From Shimia sagamensis (GTDB lineage: Bacteria; Pseudomonadota; Alphaproteobacteria; Rhodobacterales; Rhodobacteraceae), in contig NZ_FXTY01000003.1 of assembly GCF_900182745.1 (NCBI RefSeq), forward strand, positions 1-64,000: a DNA stretch of 64,000 nt. Reading direction: 5' to 3'. Positions 17,339-26,059 of this stretch are shown in pieces (position 1 is the first letter of the stretch; each line of letters opens with the position of its first letter). The position numbers and the translations under genes were made by a program. The notes beneath the pieces were generated by a model. The model saw only the letters and a program-made list of their open reading frames with translations. It searched no databases and was not told where the DNA came from.

Positions 17339-18099
17339 CGAGATTACCGCGCCCCCCTTCTTTTTCACTAAGTGGCAAGACTGCCCTTGTCACCGGCGCC
17401 TCATCCGGCATCGGACAAGGCTGCGCCGTGGCTCTGGCAGATGCGGGCGCTCATGTGATCTGTGTGGCGCGCGGTGTCGGCAAACTGCAAGACACTGTGG
17501 TGGCGATGACAGACGCGGGCATGAGCGCTGAGGCGCTGTCGCTGGATCAGGGAGACCTCACCGCGCTGGCGCAGGTTTTTGAATCCTACACCATCGACAT
17601 CGTGGTGAACTCGGCTGGATTGGCGCGACACGCCCCCGCAGTCGAGACGACGCCGGAAGACTATGATGCCGCCATGGGGCTCAATCTGCGCTCTGCCTAC
17701 TTCTTGTCAGCTTACGCCGCCAAGGCGCTGATGGCCGCGGGCAAACCCGGCTCCATTATCCATATCTCCAGCCAAATGGGCCACGTTGGCGGCGTCGACC
17801 GCGCAGTCTATTGTGCCTCCAAGCATGGGCTTGAAGGCATGGTGAAATCCATGTCCATCGAATGGGGGCCAAGCCAAATCCGCATCAACACGGTCTGCCC
17901 GACATTTATCAAAACTCCGCTCACTGCCCAGACCTTTGAACGTCCAGAGCGCAAGGCTTGGGTGGAAGAAAAGATCAAACTTGGCCGCATTGGCGAGGTC
18001 GAGGACATCATGGGCGCTGTGCTGTATCTCGCCTCCGATGCCAGCGCGCTGGTGACCGGCACCTCAATGTTGATTGACGGCGGGTGGACGGCAGACTGA
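17335..18099 (+). CDS. Short-chain dehydrogenase/reductase
   Basis: This 254-aa classical SDR has the NAD(P) motif TGASSGIG (about 20-27), the NSAG motif, a catalytic Ser in HISSQMG, and YCASK (Tyr-x-x-x-Lys) near residue 160. It ends TGTSMLIDGGWTAD, typical of gluconate/sugar-acid dehydrogenases. ATGA overlap with the preceding SnoaL-like gene and with the LacI gene after it points to one transcript. It probably oxidises or reduces a sugar or polyol intermediate of this locus. Confidence 0.9.
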   Translation: MTRLPRPPSFSLSGKTALVTGASSGIGQGCAVALADAGAHVICVARGVGKLQDTVVAMTDAGMSAEALSLDQGDLTALAQVFESYTIDIVVNSAGLARHAPAVETTPEDYDAAMGLNLRSAYFLSAYAAKALMAAGKPGSIIHISSQMGHVGGVDRAVYCASKHGLEGMVKSMSIEWGPSQIRINTVCPTFIKTPLTAQTFERPERKAWVEEKIKLGRIGEVEDIMGAVLYLASDASALVTGTSMLIDGGWTAD

Positions 18100-19136
18100 T
18101 GGCAGATAAGATCACATCTCTTCAAGTGGCCGAGCGTGCCGGTGTCAGCCAGTCCGCAGTCAGCCGCGTGTTCACGCCAGGTGCCTCGGTTAGCCAAAAA
18201 ACCGTGGATAAGGTGCGCAAAGCCGCCGAGGAACTCGGGTACCGTCCCAATGTTTTGGCGCGTGCCATGGTGTCGGGCAAGAGCCGCATCATTGGCCTCG
18301 TTGTTGCGTACCTGGACAACTATTTCTATCCGGAAACACTGGAAATTCTGTCCAACGCGTTGCAGAAGCAGGGCTACCACGTTCTGGTGTTCATGGCTTC
18401 AAATACCTCGGGAAACATCGACGGCGTCGTCGAGGAGATTCTTGACTATCAGGTAGATGGCATCGTCACTGCCTCGGTCGCCATGTCCTCAAGCCTGTCA
18501 CAGCGCTGCCTGCAGGCTGGCGTGCCGGTGGTACATTTCAACCGTTTTGAAAACACAGATGGCGTGAGTTCAGTCACGTCAGACAACTACGAAGGTGGAC
18601 GCGAGTTGGCCCGCTTCCTTGTGGCCGGAGGTCATGAGAAAATCGGTTACATCGCTGGTTGGGAGGGCGCCTCAACACAACGGGACCGTGAAGCAGGTTT
18701 CTGCGATGCGCTTACGGACCTTGGCCAGCCACTCTTTGCGCGTGACGTCGGTGATTTTGATGTTGATCGCGCCCGCGCAGCGGCCAATGCGATGTTCAAT
18801 GTCACCTCTGAAAACCGCCCCGATGCCGTCTTTGTGGCCAACGATCACATGGCTTTTGCAGTGATGGACGAGCTGAGGTTTGGCCTCGACCTCAAGATCC
18901 CAGAAGACGTTTCGGTTGTCGGTTTTGACGACGTGCCACCGGCCGCTTGGCGGGCTTATGACCTCACCACCATGCGCCAGCGGGCCAATTTGATGGTCGA
19001 GGAAACCGTCGACGCCCTATTGGCGCACATCGAAAATCCGACCGCAGCGGCGCCGCGCCAGGTCGCGATTTCCACCCCTTTGATTGTACGCGGCTCTGCG
19101 CGTGTACCTGACAGTTGGCCTCCACAAGAAGGATAG
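18099..19136 (+). CDS. LacI-family transcriptional regulator
   Basis: This 345-aa repressor starts MADKITSLQVAERAGVS. The N-terminal HTH (SLQVAERAGVSQSAVSRVF) is followed by the hinge helix region GYRPNVLARAMVSGKS, then a periplasmic-binding-protein-like effector domain (residues about 62-340). The ATG overlaps the SDR stop (ATGA-type). It should bind the TTGCATACGTATGCAA-type operators at 9.8 kb. Since it lies inside the rightward operon, it would repress its own synthesis and be released by the imported substrate or a pathway intermediate. Confidence 0.93.
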   Translation: MADKITSLQVAERAGVSQSAVSRVFTPGASVSQKTVDKVRKAAEELGYRPNVLARAMVSGKSRIIGLVVAYLDNYFYPETLEILSNALQKQGYHVLVFMASNTSGNIDGVVEEILDYQVDGIVTASVAMSSSLSQRCLQAGVPVVHFNRFENTDGVSSVTSDNYEGGRELARFLVAGGHEKIGYIAGWEGASTQRDREAGFCDALTDLGQPLFARDVGDFDVDRARAAANAMFNVTSENRPDAVFVANDHMAFAVMDELRFGLDLKIPEDVSVVGFDDVPPAAWRAYDLTTMRQRANLMVEETVDALLAHIENPTAAAPRQVAISTPLIVRGSARVPDSWPPQEG

Positions 19137-19142
19137 ACCCCC

Positions 19143-20132
19143 ATGCAAGGCTTCGATGCAAAATTTCAGGACTTCCCCGACTACATCATCGGCATCACCA
19201 AAGAGATTTGGGAAGACCGTGGCATTGCGACTTTGCATCATTATTACAGCGACGACATTGTGGTGCGCTCGCCCGGTTCTGTGGTGATTGGCAATCAGAA
19301 TGTGATCGGCGCCACAATGGCCACTTTGGCGGAATTTCCGGATCGCGAGCTTTTGGGCGAAGACGTGATATGGTCTGGAACGCCCGAAGAGGGCATGCTC
19401 TCAAGCCACCGTATCTTGACCACGGCCACCCATGACGGTGACGGGGTGTATGGCAAAGCCACGGGCACCAAACTGGCGTATCGCGTGATGGCGGATTGTC
19501 ACGCCATCAACAATCAAATCAACGACGAATGGCTGATCCGGGATCAGGGTGCCATTGTTCGGCAGATGGGGTGGGATCCCAAAGACTACGCCGCTGCACT
19601 GATCGACCGCGAAGGTGGGCGTGATGTTTGTGTCAAACCGCTTACACCTGCAAATGATCAACCCGGTCCCTACAAAGGCACGGGCAACGACAACCCATGG
19701 GGACAGCGCTATGCCGATATCCTGAGCCGCATCATGGGAGCGGATATCGCCACCGTGAAACGCGACTATGACCGCGCGGTGCAAACTGAATACCCCGGCG
19801 GTTTCACCGGCCATTCATTTGGTTCTGTCGAAAACTTTTGGATGGGGCTACGCGCGGCTTTCCCGAACGCGACCTTCAAAGTCGAGCATCAGATCGGCCG
19901 AGACGACGCCATGATGCCGCCGCGTGCGGCTATCCGATGGAGCCTGCACGGCAAGCACGAAGGCTGGGGCGTCTTTGGTGAACCCACCGGTGCTGAGGTT
20001 TATGTGCTGGGCATCAGCCACGCAGACTTTGGCGCGGTGATCGCTGATCAGCCCAAAGTGCGTCGCGAATACGCGCTGTTTGACGAAACATCTGTCTGGA
20101 AACAGATCCTCCTGCAATCTGGCCAGTCATGA
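19143..20132 (+). CDS. Two-domain SnoaL-like protein, paralogue 4
   Basis: This 329-aa protein has two tandem NTF2/SnoaL-like halves (about 15-150 and 185-320). It is more distant from the paralogues at 8.7 and 16.3 kb, lacking their IPPTGK and WWGPTGIG blocks but keeping the architecture. It has LRAAFPNATFKVEHQIGRDDAMMPPRAAIRW in the second half. AAGGATAGACCCCC precedes the ATG, 6 bp after the LacI gene. It may be an ester cyclase-like enzyme for the same pathway; no substrate is evident. Confidence 0.72.
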   Translation: MQGFDAKFQDFPDYIIGITKEIWEDRGIATLHHYYSDDIVVRSPGSVVIGNQNVIGATMATLAEFPDRELLGEDVIWSGTPEEGMLSSHRILTTATHDGDGVYGKATGTKLAYRVMADCHAINNQINDEWLIRDQGAIVRQMGWDPKDYAAALIDREGGRDVCVKPLTPANDQPGPYKGTGNDNPWGQRYADILSRIMGADIATVKRDYDRAVQTEYPGGFTGHSFGSVENFWMGLRAAFPNATFKVEHQIGRDDAMMPPRAAIRWSLHGKHEGWGVFGEPTGAEVYVLGISHADFGAVIADQPKVRREYALFDETSVWKQILLQSGQS

Positions 20133-20290
20133 GCGATGCGCTTACATACGGCGGTCTGAGCAACTCTAAATTCGCGCGGCGCTTTCACGCGCACCGCGCC
20201 GCTTTACGTGCGCGCCGTCTTAACAACCGTCCTCCGGGGGCGGGATCGCCGATGATCCCACACCCAATCCCCAAAGGAGAGAGACTATGA
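20129..20290 (+). CDS. Possible 53-aa linker ORF
   Basis: This short frame begins with an ATG overlapping the preceding stop (ATGA) and ends with a TGA overlapping the next gene's ATG, a geometry seen in coupled genes. The product is Arg/Pro-rich with no recognised domain, and the DNA carries inverted repeats of GCGCGGCGC type. It may equally be a chance frame in an intercistronic spacer. Confidence 0.2.
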   Translation: MSDALTYGGLSNSKFARRFHAHRAALRARRLNNRPPGAGSPMIPHPIPKGERL

Positions 20291-21246
20291 GTACCATCCA
20301 ATCCCGCATCGTGCGCTACGGCGAATTGCAACCATGCAAAACCGCCTTCATTGACGCCCATACACCGGGCAGCGACCAGAAAGAAAACTTCACGATTGTC
20401 GGTGGCGGCGTGTCCGAGTCCCCGGACCAGCATGTGCACATCACCGATAAGATCGGCTTCAACATCGGCGCCGCGGGTCAACCGCCCAAGTGCCGAAATT
20501 CGTTGCACAGTCATACTACTGCCGAAGTGTTCTTTGTCGCCAAAGGCCGCTGGCGGTTTTTCTGGGGCCTGCACGGCAACGCCGGCGAATTCATCGCCGA
20601 AGAAGGTGATATCTTCAATATTCCCACTGGTATCTTCCGAGGTTTTGAAAACGTCGGTCGGGACTACGGTATGATCATGGCGATCCTTGGAGGCGATGAC
20701 GCCGGTGGCGGGGTGACTTGGGCCCCACATGTGATTGAGGAGGCCCAAGCGCATGGGCTGATGCTGGGCGACAACGGCGTGCTGTATGACAGCAAGAAAG
20801 GCGAGGCGTTGCCACATAATGTGCGCCCGATGCCGACACTGACCGAAGATGAACTCAAGGCCTTTCCCGAAGTGCCCGTCGAGGACGTGATTGGGCCATT
20901 TGTTGCCCGCTACTGGGATCTGATGGCCCTGTCTGGCAAAAAACCGGCCAAGGTCATAGGCGAAGCTGCTCTGATTAAGGACAAACCCGGTTTTGAGGTC
21001 GACTTCCTAAGTCGGGGCTCCGCTGTGTCCGCGCCAACCAAAGTGGAAAAGCCGATCGTATTGATGCCGGCCAGCGGCCATTGGCGCATTACAATTGATG
21101 ATGTGACCACCACATTGTCCGCAGGGGACACCGCGGTGGCTTTGCCGGGAGAAAGCTACAGCGCGGTCCCTTCAATGACAGGAGAAGCAGGTCTTTACCG
21201 GATCACGGCAACGGATGATCCCGCCGGTGCCACTTGGGCCGGTTAA
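20287..21246 (+). CDS. Cupin-domain protein
   Basis: This 319-aa protein has a first cupin barrel (about 60-140) with metal-motif-1 residues in SLHSHTTAEVFFVAKGRWRFFWG and a motif-2-like GDIFNIPTGIFRGF. A second, weaker cupin-like barrel (about 245-315; PASGHWRIT, LSAGDTAVALPGESY) makes it bicupin. Such proteins can be dioxygenases, isomerases or sugar-binding regulators. AAAGGAGAGAGACT precedes the ATG. It is the last gene before a strong hairpin and so closes the LacI-controlled operon. Confidence 0.8.
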   Translation: MSTIQSRIVRYGELQPCKTAFIDAHTPGSDQKENFTIVGGGVSESPDQHVHITDKIGFNIGAAGQPPKCRNSLHSHTTAEVFFVAKGRWRFFWGLHGNAGEFIAEEGDIFNIPTGIFRGFENVGRDYGMIMAILGGDDAGGGVTWAPHVIEEAQAHGLMLGDNGVLYDSKKGEALPHNVRPMPTLTEDELKAFPEVPVEDVIGPFVARYWDLMALSGKKPAKVIGEAALIKDKPGFEVDFLSRGSAVSAPTKVEKPIVLMPASGHWRITIDDVTTTLSAGDTAVALPGESYSAVPSMTGEAGLYRITATDDPAGATWAG

Positions 21247-21254
21247 GACCACAT

Positions 21255-21285
21255 CGTGGCGCGGCGAAATTTTCGTCGCGCCACG
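21255..21285 (+). terminator. Operon-end terminator hairpin
   Basis: A stem of CGTGGCGCG...CGAAA with TTTCG...CGCGCCACG (one internal mismatch) lies 9 bp after the cupin stop codon and is followed by a T-rich CTTTCTTTT tract. It is a good intrinsic terminator for the LacI-controlled operon. Confidence 0.75.
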
Positions 21286-21403
21286 GGCTGGGCTTTCTTT
21301 TGAGCAAGCCTGCAAAGCACAAACCTTAACGGTGTCCCGCAGAAACGGCGCCGACGCGATACCGACGTAATACTGACGCGATACAGACAGGAGATTGGGC
21401 ACT

Positions 21404-22528
21404 ATGAGCAAAATCTTAACGACGCATGTGGGCAGCCTGCCGCGCACCCAAGACGTGGTGGATTTCATCTTCGCGCGGGAACACGAAAAACCCTATGACG
21501 CTGCCGCCTTTGATGCTGCTATGAGCACTGCTGTGGACGAGACTGTGCGCAAGCAGGTCGAGGCAGGCATTGATATAGTAAGCGACGGAGAAACAAGCAA
21601 AATCTCCTATGCCACCTATGTGAAGGACCGCTATACGGGCTTTTCGGGAGACAGCGATCGCAACGCGCCTGCCGACCTGAAGATGTTTCCGTCTTTCCTA
21701 AAACGCTTAGCGGATGATGGCGGCACCCCTCAATATGCCCGCCCCAAATGCACCGGTGAGGTCCGAAGCAAGGGTCAGGGGGAATTGATGAAAGATATCA
21801 ATAACCTAAAGTCAGCGATGGCGAAGCACGGCGTGGAGCGTGGCTTCATGAATGCGGCCTCGCCCGGAGTGATTTCCCTGTTTTTGCAAAACGACCATTA
21901 TGCGACGCGCGAAGCCTATCTGGCAGCTTTGGCTGACGCGATGAAAGACGAGTATGAAACCATTGTTTCCAATGGCTTAGATCTGCAATTGGACTGTCCA
22001 GATCTCGCCTTGTCGCGTCATATGCTGTTCAATGAACTGAGTGACGCGGAGTTCCTTGAAGTTGCCAACATGCACGTGGAGGCACTCAATCACGCGCTTC
22101 AAAATGTACCTCAAGATCGCGTAAGGGTCCATATTTGTTGGGGAAATTACGAGGGTCCACATTGCTGCGACATTCCGATGGACAAGGTCTTCAACACGCT
22201 GATGGCTACCAAGTCCCGCTATGTGCTGTTTGAGACCTCCAACCCCCGCCATGCTCATGAGTGGACCGTGTTCCGTGATCGCAAATCCGAGATACCGGAC
22301 GATAAGGTTCTAGTGCCCGGAGTGGTCGACACGACCACCAATTTTGTTGAACATCCAGAGCTGATTTCTCAACGTATTCAACGGTTTACTGATATCGTCG
22401 ATTCTGATCGCGTGATTGCAGGTAGCGATTGTGGGTTTGGGACATTTGCAGGGTTTGGGGCTGTGGATCCGGACATCGCCTATGCCAAACTCACCGCCTT
22501 ATCAGAGGGAGCGAAAGCCTCTCAATGA
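21404..22528 (+). CDS. MetE C-terminal-like (cobalamin-independent methyltransferase core) enzyme
   Basis: This 374-aa protein starts MSKILTTHVGSLPRT after GACAGGAG. It has the MetE catalytic-domain motifs: HVGSLPR, a VSDGETSK block, and zinc ligands expected from HIC in VRVHICWGNYEGPH and the Cys in AGSDCGFGTFAG. It lacks the N-terminal half of full MetE. Stand-alone MetE-core proteins transfer methyl or alkyl groups between thiols and other carriers, often in catabolic clusters. It shares an ATGA overlap with the following hydrolase. Confidence 0.82.
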   Translation: MSKILTTHVGSLPRTQDVVDFIFAREHEKPYDAAAFDAAMSTAVDETVRKQVEAGIDIVSDGETSKISYATYVKDRYTGFSGDSDRNAPADLKMFPSFLKRLADDGGTPQYARPKCTGEVRSKGQGELMKDINNLKSAMAKHGVERGFMNAASPGVISLFLQNDHYATREAYLAALADAMKDEYETIVSNGLDLQLDCPDLALSRHMLFNELSDAEFLEVANMHVEALNHALQNVPQDRVRVHICWGNYEGPHCCDIPMDKVFNTLMATKSRYVLFETSNPRHAHEWTVFRDRKSEIPDDKVLVPGVVDTTTNFVEHPELISQRIQRFTDIVDSDRVIAGSDCGFGTFAGFGAVDPDIAYAKLTALSEGAKASQ

Positions 22529-23220
22529 TACCGCTGGTTTTGCTCCCTGGAATGATGTGTGATGCGCGTCTTTTTGGACCTCAAATCAATGCCTTGTCCG
22601 GTCGCATACCCATCATGACGGCGCCACTTAGCGGGCAAAATACTATTGAAAAACTGGCCGCAGAAGTCTTGAGGCACGCGCCACCCAAGTTCGCCTTGGC
22701 GGGCTTATCTATGGGCGGAATTGTTGCGATGGAAATGATCCGGCAGGCCCAAGATCGGGTTGTTGGAGTGGCGCTTCTTGACACCAATCCGCTTGCGGAG
22801 ACTGAGACGACAAAGGACCGTCGGGCTTTGCAAATCGCCGCAACACTGGCCGGTGACATGCGGCGTGTTTTACGCGAAGAGATGAAACCAAACTATCTGG
22901 CAGACGGCCCCAATCACGGGGCTATTCTGGACCTTTGCATGGCGATGGCGACTGATCTTGGTCCGGAAGTTTTTGTACGCCAATCCAAAGCATTACGTGA
23001 TCGCAAAGATCAAACCGAGACCTTGAGACATTATAATGGTGAAACGCTCATCCTATGTGGGCGAGAGGACACCCTTTGTCCTATTGAGCGTCATCGACTG
23101 ATGCAAAATCTGATCACCGGAAGCTCGATGCAGATCGTGGAGCAAGCTGGACATTTGCCTACGTTGGAACAACCCAAAATTACGACAGCAGCTCTTACTC
23201 GCTGGCTGGAGGCCCTATGA
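22525..23220 (+). CDS. Alpha/beta hydrolase
   Basis: This 231-aa protein starts MIPLVLLPGMMCDARLF with an overlapping start. The nucleophile elbow is GLSMGG (Ser near residue 73). The acid is likely in CGREDTLCP and the His in EQAGHLPTLEQP, giving a Ser-Asp-His triad. No signal peptide is present, so it is cytoplasmic. It is sandwiched between the MetE-core and RraA-like genes with 4-bp overlaps on both sides, so it probably hydrolyses an ester or lactone in their pathway. Confidence 0.85.
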   Translation: MIPLVLLPGMMCDARLFGPQINALSGRIPIMTAPLSGQNTIEKLAAEVLRHAPPKFALAGLSMGGIVAMEMIRQAQDRVVGVALLDTNPLAETETTKDRRALQIAATLAGDMRRVLREEMKPNYLADGPNHGAILDLCMAMATDLGPEVFVRQSKALRDRKDQTETLRHYNGETLILCGREDTLCPIERHRLMQNLITGSSMQIVEQAGHLPTLEQPKITTAALTRWLEAL

Positions 23221-23912
23221 ACGATACGCTCCTAAAACTACTCCAATCCGTTGACACCCCAACAGTGTGCAACGCAATCGAAGTTGCCCAAGGTCAACGC
23301 GGGTTTGATCAATTCACACGGGGCACAATGTTGTGCTCTGACCCTCATGGCGGGGCTATTGTTGGCTACGCGCGTACTGCAAAGATTGCGGCGCTGGCGC
23401 CCCCAACGGAAGCGCCGGACGTCATCAAGGCCCGCCGCATGGACTACTATAAGCATATGTCTGAAGGGCCGTCGTCGCGTGTCGCTGTGATCGAGGATGT
23501 GGACTTTCCAAACGCAATTGGTGCATTTTGGGGGGAAATAAACACAACTGTTCACAAAGGTTTAGGCGTTTCTGGTGCGCTTACTAATGGTGTCATGCGT
23601 GATCTTGGAGATTTACCGGACGGCTTCCCTGTGGTGGCCGGATCAATCGGGCCCAGCCACGGATTTGTACATGTTCGTGAGATAGGGACGCCTGTAACTG
23701 TCTTCGGTCTCAAAGTCAGTGTGGGTGACTTGATTCACTCAGATCGTCATGGTGCAGTTGTGATCCCGCCGGATGTCATCTCGGCTCTGGAGCATGCCAT
23801 CAAAAAGCTCTTGGAAACAGAAAAATTTGTGCTTGGACCAGCTCGCGCTGAGGGGTTTGACTTTGAGAGATTTGTTGAAGCATGGAGTGCATTTGAACGC
23901 GCACGGACTTGA
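23217..23912 (+). CDS. RraA/HMG-aldolase-like protein
   Basis: This 231-aa protein of the RraA-like fold has the family signature GALTNGVMRDLGDL and the C-terminal GDLIHSDRHGAVVIPPDV block; the Arg-Asp pair and a downstream Asp bind divalent metal in class II 4-hydroxy-4-methyl-2-oxoglutarate aldolases. The chain is close in length to those aldolases, but some relatives inhibit RNase E or decarboxylate oxaloacetate. Its catabolic neighbours favour an aldolase or decarboxylase role. The start overlaps the hydrolase stop. Confidence 0.85.
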   Translation: MNDTLLKLLQSVDTPTVCNAIEVAQGQRGFDQFTRGTMLCSDPHGGAIVGYARTAKIAALAPPTEAPDVIKARRMDYYKHMSEGPSSRVAVIEDVDFPNAIGAFWGEINTTVHKGLGVSGALTNGVMRDLGDLPDGFPVVAGSIGPSHGFVHVREIGTPVTVFGLKVSVGDLIHSDRHGAVVIPPDVISALEHAIKKLLETEKFVLGPARAEGFDFERFVEAWSAFERART

Positions 23913-24038
23913 TTGTTGTTAGAATTGAAGCCGGAAACAAAAGCATGGCCTACATGTAGTGAGACTTTGTCGCCAGTTGGCTCTCCAGTGAGAATGGAGT
24001 GAAAATTCAATGTCTTCAGTTTGTAACCTTCGGTGGTA

Positions 24039-24490
24039 TCAAGCTCCCGCAACCAACGATATTTGCGAAACCGCCTCAGCCACATCGGCTACGGCGGTTT
24101 TTGCGTTCTGAGCAGACGCCAACGCCAAAATACCCGCAAAATCGCCATGCAGATCAATGTCATATCCCGCTTCAGACGGCGTCAGTACCACATGGTCAAT
24201 CAGAGCGCGCAACGCTTCAGAAGCTTCGCCACGCACTTCGGGCTCATTGAGAGCATCGGCGAGGTTGCTCACTTTGGAATGATAGATGCCTGACATATTG
24301 GGGTGCAGTGTAGGCTGGGGCGCTGGCGCCTCGTTCAGCTCAACTTCCAATTGGATCTTCCTCGCTTCCAACTCAGCCATCTTGTCTTTGACTGTCGATG
24401 CTGGTGCGCCGTCAATCAGTGCTTGGACGAGACGCTCCAGAGCGTGATTTGTCTTGGCGAGTTCGGCTTCTTTGGATGCATGAGACGATT
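24039..24490 (-). pseudogene. C-terminal fragment of a serine site-specific recombinase
   Basis: The frame preserves about 145 residues typical of the C-terminal part of large serine recombinases: a coiled-coil (KEAELAKTNHALERLVQALIDG), the LHPNMSGIYHSKVSNLADAL block, LRALIDHVVLTPSE and a HGDFAGILALAS tail. The catalytic resolvase domain is missing, and upstream sequence switches to an unrelated ATPase frame. It is a dead remnant of an integrase or transposon. Confidence 0.75.
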
Positions 24491-24499
24491 GCGACGTGG

Positions 24500-25168
24500 C
24501 TCTCAACCGGTTGAAAGAACTCTGTGCGTAACCCGTTCGCGCCGGCAAAATCAGCGACCAGGCTCCGGATGATTGCTGGGATTTGTTCCCTCGTGGGCTC
24601 AGGGATTTTGTAGATGGTGCATCGTGAACGCAGTGGTCCGGAAACCGATCCAAGTTTATTCGCAGTCAGGATCCAGTTAACGTGACTAGCATCAACTGTC
24701 GCCTTCGGATAGCGCTCAAAATACCGACGCGCCTCATCCCGCTCAAGAAGCCCAAGTAACTCGCCTTGGATGTCACCATTTTTGCCAGCATGCACTTTGT
24801 CGATCTCGTCCAAGATGATGCATGGGTTCAAGACACGCGAAGAGGCAACCGCGTCGGTTACAATGCCAGCGTGCGCTGAACTCCAGCCGTTGCCACGCTT
24901 GTTCAAAGCCAGATTGGAACGCGCCGGTTTGGCCCTCCTTGGCAAAGAAGGAGGAGCACCGCGGTGCCGCCTACTACGGCGGTTACATCGGTCACGCATC
25001 GAAGTTGCTCCAGCCCTTTGATTTGCTCAGAGCGATGTTCGCAACTGTTTCTGCCAGCGTGAAGTTTGGCTTCAGGCTCCAGCGCCACGCTGCTTCTTCA
25101 AACACATGCTTTGCCTCACTTCGCCAACTGACGAGAAGGGCCCTCCTGATTTCCTCCAATTTTGCGCC
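24500..25168 (-). pseudogene. Fragment of Lon-like AAA ATPase
   Basis: A Walker B/sensor region is preserved: PCIILDEIDKVHAGKNGD, WILTANKLGSVSGPLRSRC (sensor 1 Asn and arginine finger) and PTREQIPAIIRSLV. The Walker A part is broken by frame changes, with plausible protein continuing in another frame upstream ([17 protein letters not shown]). Its 3' end abuts the recombinase fragment and its 5' end an IS3 fragment. It is not functional. Confidence 0.7.
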
Positions 25169-25169
25169 A

Positions 25170-25760
25170 GGAACCATAAACGGGTCTACCGGATCTATTG
25201 TGAGCTGGAGCTGGACCTGCGCATCAAGCCCAAGAAACGCCTGAAGAGGGACAAGCCGGAACCGCTGGCGGTGCCAGATATGACAAATGACACTTGGTCG
25301 ATGGATTTCATGGCGGATCAGCTAGCTGACGGCCGATCCATTCGGACATTAAATGTCCTGGATGATTTCAACCGCGAAGGCTTGGGCATCGAAGTCGACT
25401 TCTCGCTACCCGCAGAGCGTGTTGTGCGCAGCCTCAACCAGATCATCGAATAGGCGGGGGAAACCGCAAGCGATACGTGTTGATAATGGCCCTGAATATG
25501 TCAGTGGAAAGATCATGGCGCGGGCTCAGAAGCATGGTGTTCGGATCGAATACATCCAACCGGGCAAACCACAACAAAACGCCTATATCGAGCGCTACAA
25601 CCGCACCGTCCGTGGTGAATGGCTAGGCCAATACATCTTTGAAACCATCGAGGAGGCACAAGAGCAGGCAACTGAATGGCTGTGGACTTACAACAATGAA
25701 CGGCCCAACATGGCAATCGGTGGGATCACACCTGCCATGAAGCTGAAAATGGCCGCGTGA
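25170..25760 (+). pseudogene. Truncated, frameshifted IS3-family transposase (orfB)
   Basis: The second half of an IS3-type DDE transposase is present: first Asp in TWSMDFMAD, second Asp in VDNGPEY, Glu in PQQNAYIERYNR, ending MKLKMAA. The 5' part is missing. Reading continues only by changing frame at about 25451, where one extra base makes a TAG stop (GAATAGGCGGG for an expected GAATGGCGGG). The right end is followed by TGGACCCCATT, resembling an IS terminal region. Confidence 0.85.
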
Positions 25761-26059
25761 ATTCTACGGCTGGACCCCATTAAAAATGGGGGGATTACCG
25801 AAGCGCATCGAGCACTTGAGCAATTTGAGGGCTCCGCGCACGACGCGCTTGCCCAAAACAAAGCCCGGGAATATGAAATCCAAACCCGCAACCACACGTT
25901 ATGAATCAGTGAGCCTTCGGGGGAAGGTCACACCCAAAAACCACCTCAGCCTTCAAAGCGGAAATTGATCAGACGGTCTTTGACTTGCCGATTTCGCGCC
26001 GAAAGCACAGCGTTCGGAACTCAAGCTCCATCAAAAAGCTGGAGCTTGAGAGAGTAGTG

